The notes: generated from the letters alone by a model not told the origin. 15,971 nt of DNA from Acidimicrobiaceae bacterium (GCA_013044365.1 JABEUP010000001.1:1-15971), one strand, 5' to 3'; counted from the stretch's first letter, positions 6,769-14,880 are shown. Program-made: numbers and translations.

Positions 6769-8304
6769 CTACACCAGGCCATGTGTATGGCCCCCAAGTA
6801 ACTGGCTCCCCGCTACCAGGTTGCCCTCAATTGGCATGGGCTTTTGAAAACTGTGATCCCGATTAGCGGTACGGGTGCCCTTGAACCGGCTCAGAATCTG
6901 CCTGGCACGATTTGCCAATTCGCCTGAAAGTCCGCTGGACAGCGAGCGGCCGGCAAGACCGTGGAGGTGGGCCGTTACGGCGGCAAGTATTGCCAAATCA
7001 CCTTGATAAGAGATAGCGGCGCCTATCATGCCCGAAAGCACATCGCCACTACCGGCGACGGCCAATGAAGAACTTGGCGCACTCGTGATATAACAGCCAC
7101 CCCGCGGGGAACTAACCACGGTAGGACCCCCTTTGATAAGAAGTGATGCTCCGCTCCTCAAAGCAAATTCACGCGCAAAACTACAGATATCTTCTTTGGA
7201 ATAATCTTCGCCATACTGCGCAGCAGACCTGCCGAGCAACGCCTTTAGCTCACCCTGATGCGGGGTCAAGATCACTCCCGGATGATCCGGTGAAATACGG
7301 CTCGCCAACCATTCGATCGATGGAACTGCAGAAATGCCGTCCGCGTCAATTACCAACGGCAACCGGCATGAGACCGCACGTTCGACTAATTCTGTAACAC
7401 CCGAACCGCGGCCAAGTCCAGGTCCTATAACCAATGACTTGAACCGCTCCGAAATATCGCTAAAGAGAGCTTCTTTACCTTGCGTGTCTTGGGTAAAAAG
7501 ATCGGCTTTGTGAACAACTGTTTCGACCCCGTAATCTCCACATTGATCACCCATATCGGTGTAAAGATGAACTATTCCGGCACCCGCCAAATAGGCAGCG
7601 CTGCACACAAGGCGGGCAGCGCCAGCCATGCCGGGAGAGCCGGCGATGACCGCCACGGAGTGACTCCATTTATGGTCGGTGCGCTGCCGCCGATTTACAA
7701 GCCAGAACAGATCATCATCCTCCACCAAGAATTCTTGAAGCATCGGGGATCCCAAGTCACCAATACCAAGATCGGCTAGGTAAACATCCCCGCAAAACTC
7801 CGGGCCCTGGGCGACAAGCACTCCCAACTTCACGCCAGACAAACACAGTGTCACTGCTGCGGCCACAGATGTCCCAATAACAGTGCCCTTATCCCCATCA
7901 AGACCAGATGGAACATCTACTGCCAAAACCGGTACACCCGGGTCAAGTGGCGGAACATGAAATGGCCGGCTGAGACCAACTCCAAAACAGCCGTCTACCA
8001 CCAAATCTGCACCAATATACGACGATTCGTCCATGAACTCTTCCGTGCCATAGCCGACCTCGCTGACAACCGCTCCCGCCAAACGCAGATGTTTTGCGGC
8101 TACCAACGTATCGCGCCCGTTGTTGCCCGGCCCGTAAATAGCAGTCACCCGCTTGCCGTAGCAGCCGCCGAGCAACTTGGAGGCCAGAGCAAAGACACTG
8201 TATCCGGCACGGGAAATAGCACTTTCGACCATACCATTTGATGCCAGAGTGTGATCAAATGCTTTTATGTCGCTTTGCCTGTAGACCGGGATCATCGCCT
8301 TCAT
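6769..8304 (-). CDS. nnr: Bifunctional NAD(P)HX repair enzyme (epimerase / ADP-dependent dehydratase)
   Basis: Nnr repairs hydrated NADH and NADPH: the N-terminal YjeF_N domain (about 1-190) epimerises R- and S-NAD(P)HX, and the C-terminal ribokinase-like domain (about 205-475) dehydrates the S form using ADP. Visible N-domain marks are YGPGNNGRDTLVAA (57-70), VVDGCFGVGL (102-111) and VPSGLDGDKG (131-140). C-domain marks are AGSPGMAGAARL (221-232), GPGLGRG (294-300), TPHQGEL (347-353), IKGGPTVV (390-397) and AVAGSGDVLSGMIG (415-428), which includes the catalytic Asp. The usual GNNGGDG of the N-domain is altered to GNNGRDT. The ATG at 8304 sits directly against AGGGA; a second ATG at 8295 (MIPVYRQSDIK) is better spaced from it and may be the real start. 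It follows acpS by 3 bases. Confidence 0.95.
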   Translation of the reverse strand: MKAMIPVYRQSDIKAFDHTLASNGMVESAISRAGYSVFALASKLLGGCYGKRVTAIYGPGNNGRDTLVAAKHLRLAGAVVSEVGYGTEEFMDESSYIGADLVVDGCFGVGLSRPFHVPPLDPGVPVLAVDVPSGLDGDKGTVIGTSVAAAVTLCLSGVKLGVLVAQGPEFCGDVYLADLGIGDLGSPMLQEFLVEDDDLFWLVNRRQRTDHKWSHSVAVIAGSPGMAGAARLVCSAAYLAGAGIVHLYTDMGDQCGDYGVETVVHKADLFTQDTQGKEALFSDISERFKSLVIGPGLGRGSGVTELVERAVSCRLPLVIDADGISAVPSIEWLASRISPDHPGVILTPHQGELKALLGRSAAQYGEDYSKEDICSFAREFALRSGASLLIKGGPTVVSSPRGGCYITSAPSSSLAVAGSGDVLSGMIGAAISYQGDLAILAAVTAHLHGLAGRSLSSGLSGELANRARQILSRFKGTRTANRDHSFQKPMPIEGNLVAGSQLLGGHTHGLV

Positions 8305-8307
8305 TCC

Positions 8308-8679
8308 CTATATTTCGATTAGTACGACTGCGGCAACAAAAAGCCCGCTGTGGGAAATCGAGAGATCAATTTCTTTGATTGCAATGTTGGCAGCCACGTT
8401 CCGGGCTCTGCCGTATAATACGATATTCGGCTTGCCCAAGCCATTTCTTACTACTTCGACCTCGGACATGGAAAAATTTCTGACTCCGGTGCCAATTGCC
8501 TTTGAAAATGCCTCTTTTGCACAAAACCTAGCAGCTAGATGCGGTATATTATCTTTTTTTGCATCACAGTAAAGTATCTCTTCCGGAGTAAACAATTTTT
8601 TGCGCAGGCCCGGCCTGCGTTCAAGAACCGTTCGGAACCTTGCAATTTCCAGTATGTCCGTTCCAACTCTGACTGACAT
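8308..8679 (-). CDS. acpS: Holo-[acyl-carrier-protein] synthase
   Basis: AcpS transfers 4'-phosphopantetheine from CoA to the serine of apo-acyl carrier protein, which is needed for fatty acid synthesis. The 123 residues have the normal AcpS length and both signature blocks: VGTDILEIARF (5-15, with the metal-binding Asp8) and the RFCAKEAFSKAIGTG stretch with the conserved KEA. FTPEEILYC (30-38) and the terminal DLSISHSGLFVAAVVLI also match. It is the first gene of the long operon, followed 3 bases later by nnr. Upstream lies a 215-base gap that must hold the operon promoter unless transcription continues from the GGDEF/EAL gene. Confidence 0.96.
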   Translation of the reverse strand: MSVRVGTDILEIARFRTVLERRPGLRKKLFTPEEILYCDAKKDNIPHLAARFCAKEAFSKAIGTGVRNFSMSEVEVVRNGLGKPNIVLYGRARNVAANIAIKEIDLSISHSGLFVAAVVLIEI

Positions 8680-8713
8680 AGATAATCAAGACTCCCAAAC
8701 TTTGAAGTAGGGT

Positions 8714-8742
8714 CAAATAGCAGTTACGCGTTTATGATTCAA
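8714..8742 (-). promoter_or_regulatory. Candidate promoter for the acpS operon
   Basis: On the minus strand TTGAAT (8737-8742) is followed after 17 bases by TATTTG (8714-8719), preceded by TGC, giving an extended -10 form. The -10 is a poor match to TATAAT, so this is a weak call. It lies about 35 bases upstream of the acpS ATG, in the 215-base gap (8680-8894). I see no convincing terminator for the GGDEF/EAL gene in that gap. An 8-base palindrome TTGCGCAA (8760-8767) lies further upstream. Confidence 0.3.
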
Positions 8743-8894
8743 CGTTAGCGGACCGAAAATTGCGCAAATCAGAAAATCTTGGCAGATAACCGCGCTATCA
8801 GCACCTTTAATTCAAAACTACAAACCATACCGAATATCTTGAGACAACTACCTGCTATGCGTTAGTTATTAGACCTAAGCCAATCCGCGTGATT

Positions 8895-11800
8895 TTATTT
8901 TCCGGAATGGTCTTGGGCAAGGATCCGCAGAATCGCCTGCCTAAGAGCTTCTCTAGACTCCTCAAAGTTTCTCAGTCCGGGATTAGGCTTCTGGCCAAAC
9001 CCATTTTCATAGTGCCTCAGCATTTCATGATACCTGTGATGGGCGACATCAATATCTGATCCACCATATCCGAGTCTTTCCAAATGATCCTGAAGAGGAC
9101 ACTCATTAACGGTTGGGGAGGGAAGTTTAGAATTCAACCTTTGGTGGTGCAAGTAAGTTAGACGAGTATGGAATGCCAGAAGACCGAGCGACGTGGTGGG
9201 ATGCTCGATAGAATTCTCAGGCTGATAGGCCAGAAGCCATTTTCTCAAATCCTCAAATGGAAGAGGGTGAGAAATTGCAAAACCTTGAGCGTAAGGAATT
9301 TCCAATGTTGTCAGAGCATCGAGAATTTCAGGTGTCTCTGCACCCTCAACTATGAAATCCACCCTGAGCCCACGAGATAAATCCAACATGGCATTTAGAA
9401 AATGAAATCCATCTGGTTGGGATGAAAGCGTCCGGACGAACTGCCTGTCGAACTTCATTTTATCAATCGGCAGATCGCGCAGTCTTAATAGCGAAGAATA
9501 TGCACTTCCAATATCATCGATCGCTAAATCCAACCCTAACTCTTTAAGCGCAATAAGCCGCTTCCAAGCATCGTCCATGGAAATAAAGTTGCCGCCTTCA
9601 AGCACTTCTAGGGTAATCCTAGAAGGCTCTATGCTGTCTTTCGAAAATACCTCCGTCAAATCCCGAATGAACTGGTCCGACATCAAAAGTTCAGGGGATA
9701 CGTTGACCGAGGCCCACAATTTTATACCATCCCTCTCTAACAGGTTAAGGTTATTCAGGACTTTGGCTAGGACCTCCATGGTTAAGTACTTTTGATCACC
9801 GGGTGACAGGTCATCAATAAACTCTTCTGGCTCATGGATGACATTTTTGGAGGAGGCCAACCTGGCCAAAGCTTCGACTCCTACAACCCGTCCGCTTGCA
9901 AGTTCTACAATTGGCTGATAAAAAACTCGCAAACCATCGCCATTCAGAAGCGTCTGAAACAGGTTTTGTGGCACTCTTTGGCTATTTGCCTCTGACAGAT
10001 GAGGATAAATCGAGATACCATCCGGATCCCCTGGAGCGTAAAATGCCCAGTCCCGGCTTCGGTATCCCTTTCTTCCTTTCAACCGGTATAACGCCTGATC
10101 CGCTTTTCGAAGAAGCTCGGCCGGAGGACTTTCGTCTTCGGGGTAAACAGCCAGCCCCAGACTTCCGCCCACCCTAACCCTCTCCCCATTCGGCAACTCA
10201 AGCAGTGAGTTAAACACCGTTTCAACTTTCCTGAGAACCTTGGATAAATCAGACAATCTGCGCACGTCCTCCAGGACTACAACGAATTCATCTCCGCCTA
10301 TTCTCGCCAAATAATCAGTTTGGCGAAGTGAACCTTTGAGCATGGCCGAGAATTCCTTTAGTACCTGGTCGCCGACCTCATGACCATACCGGTCGTTTAA
10401 AGCTTTGAAGTCGTCTAAATCCAACATCCCAACGGCTAGGATCAACTCGTGCCTGGTGCTTCTTGCAATTGCCTCGGAAATGTGATCGTCGAGACCACGC
10501 CTGTTAGGCAAACCAGTCAGCAGATCATGCGAAGCCAGCCATGACTGACGATCACGCTCATTGTTGAGTTCTTGCCTCAGGTCAATTTCGTTCAGGCCAT
10601 GGGAAACTATTTGAGAAATCCGAGTTAGCAACTCCAACATGCCCGGTGAAAATCCATCAACATGGTTACTAATGACAGTCAGAACTCCCCATTTCCTCCC
10701 ATCTCGTTCAATCGGAGCGGATACCGTTGACCGCCAGCCATTGCGTTCAGCTATCGCCGCCCATCGAGCATGTTGTGGATCGTTCACGTAATCTGCAACG
10801 TACAGAGTCTCTCCGGATTCCATCGCGCGCTCTCCAGCAGAGCGACTTGCGGGGCGCTCATGAACTATATCGAAGAGGAGGCTCAGTTGCGACTTGCTTA
10901 CCCCAACTGATGCACGAACGTCAACGGAGCCACTTTCGGATGCCGTACCGATCCACACCGCTTTGAACAGTCCGGACTCAATGAGCTTGGCACAGGTTAG
11001 ATCAAGAAACTCCTGCTCATTTTGCACAGTGAACAGAAGGTCTCCTTCAGTAAGAAGGGCCCCATACAAGAGCGTGATCTGTGAGATTGATGCCTGAGCT
11101 TCAAGATTCTGGACCGCAATACGAATACCGTCAATCAACTGTCCCAGTAACGAGAGCAACGGCTCATCACTGAAGTATTCAGGGTCCTCGCTTACGATAA
11201 CCAATACCGCTATTGGTCCGCATGACGTCACAATAGGCCAGGCGCCTGCAACATTTACCGGTTTCAGCGACGAGAACGAGTGCTTTAGACCCTCCAGGAT
11301 TGGAATCAATCCATCGGAGATTACAACTGGCTTACCCGATCTGTATGCGCGGGCAGAGACCGAATGGGACAAATGGGGTCCATCGTCGGCTATCTTGGGC
11401 TGAAATTTCCAAAGATCCTTGGCAAGTTCTGGCATCGAGTCCTTGCACTTTCCCGCTACAGTTCTGAGAAATCCTCCATCGGGAACAGATATCCATACCC
11501 CCATCGCATCTGTCTTTTCGATTAGGATCCTCGCAACCTCCGAATAGGCAGTTATCGGGTCAGCTACCATCAAGAACTGATGGAGCATTGTCCCGACAGC
11601 TTCTTGGAAATCACTCAAACGGACAACCTGTTCATGCTCGCGCTTTCGACGGAGAAAACTGGTCAGATCCTCGCCAAGACGCGAGAGCAAGCCCTCGATA
11701 TGGGTTATGAATGACTTTCCATCCTGCCGATAAAGAGTGATCGCGCCCAGCTGCCCGTCAGGAAACTGGAATGGCACGGCAAAACCGCCTCCTAAGCCAA

Positions 11801-12185
11801 ATTCACGGGCCCGTTCCCGCCACGGATCGTAATCCTTATCCGCCATCTCACGTCTGACCGGTTTCCCGGTCCTAAGAGCGATGCCCACGGCCCACCGGCC
11901 TTCCGGCAAGTCCTCTCTAACCGTGATTCGTAAACCTTCGCTGTACATTTGCGCAGGGCCAGCCGACGCAATGACCTTGACCCAGTCGCTATCTTTAGGA
12001 AGCACGGCAATGTGCACCAGGGCAAGATCCAGCATATCTACCAAAAGATTTGCCAGCATATCAAAGATCTCGGTTGCCGGCAGATCCAAAGAGGTGGCAA
12101 AAAGCCTGTTAACTTCAATGAGAGCCTTATAGAGCGCCCCGTCGATAACATCAATTGGTTCAGGTTGTAAACCTGAGTTATCCAT
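8895..12185 (-). CDS. Multidomain c-di-GMP protein: GAF(x3)-GGDEF-EAL with CZB-like C-terminal module
   Basis: This is a soluble 1096-residue signalling protein that should make and/or break cyclic-di-GMP; no signal peptide or membrane segment is visible. Three GAF-like sensor regions lie at about 20-180, 205-360 and 380-530, followed by a helical linker. The GGDEF domain (about 550-715) has intact GGDEF (630-634), SHDLLTGLPNRRG and the inhibitory I-site RQTD (621-624) five residues ahead. The EAL domain (about 740-985) keeps E771, N828, E860, E863, D890/D891, K911, E947/E950 and Q967, so a working phosphodiesterase is expected, although the usual DDFGTGY loop reads DDIGSAY. A C-terminal segment (about 1001-1096) holds H1006, C1029 in CPL, and H1049/H1053, resembling a chemoreceptor zinc-binding (CZB) domain. 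The start ATG has no clear Shine-Dalgarno. The gene stands alone, between an orphan molybdenum hydroxylase and acpS. Which activity dominates cannot be read from sequence. Confidence 0.93.
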   Translation of the reverse strand: MDNSGLQPEPIDVIDGALYKALIEVNRLFATSLDLPATEIFDMLANLLVDMLDLALVHIAVLPKDSDWVKVIASAGPAQMYSEGLRITVREDLPEGRWAVGIALRTGKPVRREMADKDYDPWRERAREFGLGGGFAVPFQFPDGQLGAITLYRQDGKSFITHIEGLLSRLGEDLTSFLRRKREHEQVVRLSDFQEAVGTMLHQFLMVADPITAYSEVARILIEKTDAMGVWISVPDGGFLRTVAGKCKDSMPELAKDLWKFQPKIADDGPHLSHSVSARAYRSGKPVVISDGLIPILEGLKHSFSSLKPVNVAGAWPIVTSCGPIAVLVIVSEDPEYFSDEPLLSLLGQLIDGIRIAVQNLEAQASISQITLLYGALLTEGDLLFTVQNEQEFLDLTCAKLIESGLFKAVWIGTASESGSVDVRASVGVSKSQLSLLFDIVHERPASRSAGERAMESGETLYVADYVNDPQHARWAAIAERNGWRSTVSAPIERDGRKWGVLTVISNHVDGFSPGMLELLTRISQIVSHGLNEIDLRQELNNERDRQSWLASHDLLTGLPNRRGLDDHISEAIARSTRHELILAVGMLDLDDFKALNDRYGHEVGDQVLKEFSAMLKGSLRQTDYLARIGGDEFVVVLEDVRRLSDLSKVLRKVETVFNSLLELPNGERVRVGGSLGLAVYPEDESPPAELLRKADQALYRLKGRKGYRSRDWAFYAPGDPDGISIYPHLSEANSQRVPQNLFQTLLNGDGLRVFYQPIVELASGRVVGVEALARLASSKNVIHEPEEFIDDLSPGDQKYLTMEVLAKVLNNLNLLERDGIKLWASVNVSPELLMSDQFIRDLTEVFSKDSIEPSRITLEVLEGGNFISMDDAWKRLIALKELGLDLAIDDIGSAYSSLLRLRDLPIDKMKFDRQFVRTLSSQPDGFHFLNAMLDLSRGLRVDFIVEGAETPEILDALTTLEIPYAQGFAISHPLPFEDLRKWLLAYQPENSIEHPTTSLGLLAFHTRLTYLHHQRLNSKLPSPTVNECPLQDHLERLGYGGSDIDVAHHRYHEMLRHYENGFGQKPNPGLRNFEESREALRQAILRILAQDHSGK

Positions 12186-12193
12186 AAATGAAC

Positions 12194-12199
12194 ACTATA
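12194..12199 (-). promoter_or_regulatory. Candidate -10 box giving a leaderless mRNA for the GGDEF/EAL gene
   Basis: TATAGT on the minus strand ends 8 bases before the ATG at 12185, so a start 6-8 bases downstream would fall on or next to the initiation codon. No Shine-Dalgarno is visible before that ATG, and leaderless transcripts are common in actinobacteria. No good -35 hexamer is found at 16-18 bases (GTGATA at best), so confidence is low. Confidence 0.25.
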
Positions 12200-12345
12200 C
12201 CCTGACGAAGACACCGTATCACAGCACGATATCTTTCTAACGAAAGGCCACGAAATCTCAGTCGACCGACTGCCAAATCAATTATCCGATTATTTGTTTT
12301 CCATCCAGCCCTTGGGATTGATTGGGGTTACAGTTGCCCACGGAT

Positions 12346-12470
12346 AAATATCCGGGCTTGGGACCCCGGGCTCTATGCAAGTGATAAAACCCGGCAAACC
12401 AAAATTCGTACGCGAAAAACCAAAGTATCCGGAGTTCCACCATGTCGTATGCAAGTGCAACCCGCAAAGA
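12346..12470. repeat. Diverged tandem repeat, two copies of about 50 bases
   Basis: Three identical blocks recur in the same order in two copies. TATCCGG is at 12349-12355 and 12426-12432. TATGCAAGTG is at 12374-12383 and 12448-12457. CCCGGCAAA at 12390-12398 is matched by CCCGCAAA at 12461-12468. The period shrinks from 77 to 71 bases across the copies because of small gaps. Seen on the minus strand, each copy reads TTTGC(C)GGGTT, then CACTTGCATA, then CCGGATA. It lies 160-285 bases upstream of the GGDEF/EAL start and just past the end of the molybdenum hydroxylase gene. It could be a duplicated regulatory site, a paired RNA element, or remains of a repeat family. Confidence 0.6.
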
Positions 12471-12496
12471 TCAACTTTAAGAGCCGGGAAAGTCGG

Positions 12497-14821
12497 CTAA
12501 AGCAGCTTCAATACACCCCATAACTTTTGCGGAGAATACGGAGGATTTATGGGCTTTCGGCTTCCCTTGCCGGCCAAACACCCATTCACAGCATTTGCAA
12601 TGGCAGCCAATGCTCCGACAGTTCCGCTTTCGCCGATTCCCTTTGCGCCTAACGAAGTGTAAGGGGTAGGCGTGGATCTAAATTCATTCTGCGAAGCAAA
12701 GTCTGACTCCCCAGATCCCGGGATGAGGTAGTCAACAAAGCTACTGGAAAGTGGGATACCGTCGTTATCGTAGACCATCTCTTCCAATAGAGCAGAAGCT
12801 ACCCCTTGAAGGGTTGCTCCAATCACCTGACCTTCCGCCAGCAGGGGGTTGATGATTAGACCTGCATCATCGACGGCGATAATGCGCTTTAGCTCTATTA
12901 CTCCGGTGCTGATCTCAATCTCTATCTCGGCTCCGTACGCCCCAAAAGGATACGCGGGACTTGGGATACGAGAACGAGCTTGTGCCTCAAGGCTCAAATT
13001 CGGATCTGACTCTTCCATTTGGCGGGCGATCTCAGCTAAGGTAACCCGAGGCAAGGGACTGCCCTGGACATGAACTCCGTTACCATCCCATACAAGATCC
13101 TCAATAGACGCCTCAAGGAACGACGACGCCCATTGGGCAGCAATATCTTTCACTTGCTTGGATGCAATTACCAATGCCTCGCCCCCCAACAACATGGATC
13201 TTGAACCAAATGTTCCGATGCCACCGCCGTCCGCCGAGTCGCCTTGCCGTACTAAAATTTGTTCAAGTTCTACTCCTAATTCGTCCGCGATAATTTGGGC
13301 GAATGAGGTTTTGTGGCCCTGACCGTGGGATGAGGATCCGCTCGTTGCCACCACCATTCCATCTCCAAGGACCTTGATCCCTCCGCTCTCCCAAAAGCCC
13401 CCTCCCGCAGGCTCAACCGACATGGCAATTCCCTTGGAAGACAACCATCCCTCCCGGACTTTTGATGATCCCGTACTCCCTTGTTCTCTTAGCAATTCGC
13501 TGACTCTATTAAGGGTGGGGGCGTAGTTGCCCGAATCGTATATAGGTCCCAGGGGAGTTTGGTAGGGGAATGAATCAGGTGATATGAGATTTCGAAGCCT
13601 GATATCGAGTGGATCAATTCCCATTTCCCGAGCGGCTATATCTACTATTTGTTCTACGAAAAAGCAAGCTTCGGGTCTTCCGGCACCACGATATGGTCCA
13701 GTAGGCACTTTATTGGTGGCAACTCCATTCATTGTCACCTTGACACTTGGAATCGTGTATGCGCCGGTCATTAACGTCGCCGCGGTCACTGGAGCGATCG
13801 GAGTTGACGGAAAGAGATAGGCTCCAAGATCAGCAAGCAGGTCGGCTTCGATTGCCACGAACCGGCCGGTTTCATCAAGTCCGAGGCGAACCCGGGCACT
13901 AATCCCTCTTCCTTGATAGGAGGAAATGAAATTCTCTGACCGGTCTTCGACCCACTTGATCGCCCGTCCTAGTTTTTTTGAAGACGCGCAGGCCAGAATG
14001 TACTCTTGCGGAGCTCCGCCCTTGGACCCGAAAGCTCCACCCACCTCAGGCACAATCACTCTCACGCGATCCACGGCCAGCCCAAATACCTGGGCAATCT
14101 GAGCTTGAGGTCGATGTGGATCCTGCGTTGACGCCCAAAGCATGACCGCATCGGCGCTTCCGTCGTAAGATACGAGGCATCCGCGTGGTTCCATCGGCGC
14201 AGCAACAACGCGAGGCAATTCGAAGAAACCCTCAACAATTTTCGATGCTTGAGACATGGCGCCTTCAAAATTATCGCTCGTTTTTCCCCAACTAATCAGA
14301 ATATTATTTGGGAGGCCCTCGTGCAAAAGGACTCCACCGTCCAAAGATGCATAAGGATCCACCACGGCGGGCAATCTCTCGTAAGTGATGTCAACCATCT
14401 CGGCCGCGTCTTCAGCCAAAACCCTAGAAGCAGCAATGACAACCGCAACCGGCTCCCCCACGTAATTGACGCTTCCGTCGGCAATGACGCTCATCGACCC
14501 ATCCCAGACAGTCGTCCCAGGGGCCCCCGAAGCTAGCAAAGGTGCAAACATCCCGACAAAGTCTTTTGCTGTGTAAACAGCCACTACGCCTTCCATTTGA
14601 GATGCGTAAGTGGTATCAACCGACTTGATAACCGCTCTAGCGACTGTCGACCTCACAACTCGCATATGCAGCTGTCCTTCTACCTCCAGGTCATCCAGGT
14701 ATTTCGCATCACCCCGAACTAATTCCCCATCTTCTAACCTTACAACCGGCTGTCCAACCCATTTCCGAACGGTCTCTTGCAATTTGTGAACCCCCAAAAC
14801 AGTAGTGCTATCCACCGGCAA
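12497..14821 (-). CDS. Xanthine dehydrogenase / form II CoxL-like molybdenum hydroxylase, large (Moco) subunit
   Basis: This is the molybdopterin-cytosine-dinucleotide-binding catalytic subunit of a xanthine oxidase-family hydroxylase. The 774 residues are full length. The start of the family shows as WVGQPVVRLEDGELVRGDAKYL (21-42). Moco-binding marks are EVGGAFGSKGGAPQEY (259-274), PYRGAGRPEA (376-385), SSHGQGHKTSF (498-508), FGSRSMLLGG (538-547) and GAKGIGESGT (725-734) with the catalytic Glu731. The active-site loop is PYRGAGR, not the Cys-containing loop of true form I CO dehydrogenase, so CO oxidation is unlikely and the substrate (an aldehyde, purine or N-heterocycle) is unknown. The start is uncertain: no ATG precedes residue 53, the frame opens at TTG 14821 with GTG at 14815, and no Shine-Dalgarno is visible. 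No FAD or [2Fe-2S] subunit gene lies beside it. Confidence 0.9.
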   Translation of the reverse strand: MPVDSTTVLGVHKLQETVRKWVGQPVVRLEDGELVRGDAKYLDDLEVEGQLHMRVVRSTVARAVIKSVDTTYASQMEGVVAVYTAKDFVGMFAPLLASGAPGTTVWDGSMSVIADGSVNYVGEPVAVVIAASRVLAEDAAEMVDITYERLPAVVDPYASLDGGVLLHEGLPNNILISWGKTSDNFEGAMSQASKIVEGFFELPRVVAAPMEPRGCLVSYDGSADAVMLWASTQDPHRPQAQIAQVFGLAVDRVRVIVPEVGGAFGSKGGAPQEYILACASSKKLGRAIKWVEDRSENFISSYQGRGISARVRLGLDETGRFVAIEADLLADLGAYLFPSTPIAPVTAATLMTGAYTIPSVKVTMNGVATNKVPTGPYRGAGRPEACFFVEQIVDIAAREMGIDPLDIRLRNLISPDSFPYQTPLGPIYDSGNYAPTLNRVSELLREQGSTGSSKVREGWLSSKGIAMSVEPAGGGFWESGGIKVLGDGMVVATSGSSSHGQGHKTSFAQIIADELGVELEQILVRQGDSADGGGIGTFGSRSMLLGGEALVIASKQVKDIAAQWASSFLEASIEDLVWDGNGVHVQGSPLPRVTLAEIARQMEESDPNLSLEAQARSRIPSPAYPFGAYGAEIEIEISTGVIELKRIIAVDDAGLIINPLLAEGQVIGATLQGVASALLEEMVYDNDGIPLSSSFVDYLIPGSGESDFASQNEFRSTPTPYTSLGAKGIGESGTVGALAAIANAVNGCLAGKGSRKPINPPYSPQKLWGVLKLL

Positions 14822-14880
14822 GTTGTTTCTGAAAGATTAACAATATTTCACGAGCTTTTCTGCTCTCTGGGTGATAGCCA

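Larger units (their letters stand above)
12186..12496. other. Gene-free gap between the GGDEF/EAL gene and the molybdenum hydroxylase
   Basis: This 311-base stretch holds no gene I can support. Besides the tandem repeat described separately, it contains a 14-base interrupted palindrome CGGATA-AA-TATCCG (12341-12354) and a further TATCCG at 12283-12288. The longest frame (12282-12467, minus strand, 61 codons) overlaps the repeat and resembles nothing I recognise. No strong hairpin followed by a T-run ends the molybdenum hydroxylase transcript; the short AGCCG/CGGCT inverted repeat at the stop codon (12482-12498) lacks a T-tract. Confidence 0.7.

Noticed and set aside
12282..12467. A 61-codon minus-strand frame in the gap before the GGDEF/EAL gene
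   Set aside because: It overlaps the tandem repeat, has no recognisable domain, and its two repeat copies are not in the same frame, so the repeat does not behave like protein code.
12186..12496. c-di-GMP riboswitch upstream of the GGDEF/EAL gene
   Set aside because: The conserved core elements of the class I and II aptamers could not be found on the minus strand.
12482..12498. AGCCG/CGGCT inverted repeat at the stop codon of the molybdenum hydroxylase as a terminator
   Set aside because: The stem has 5 pairs and is followed by CTTAAAG instead of a T-tract.
12497..14821. Identification as aerobic CO dehydrogenase large subunit
   Set aside because: The active-site loop reads PYRGAGR, without the cysteine needed for the Mo-Cu site of form I enzymes, and the partner subunits are missing.
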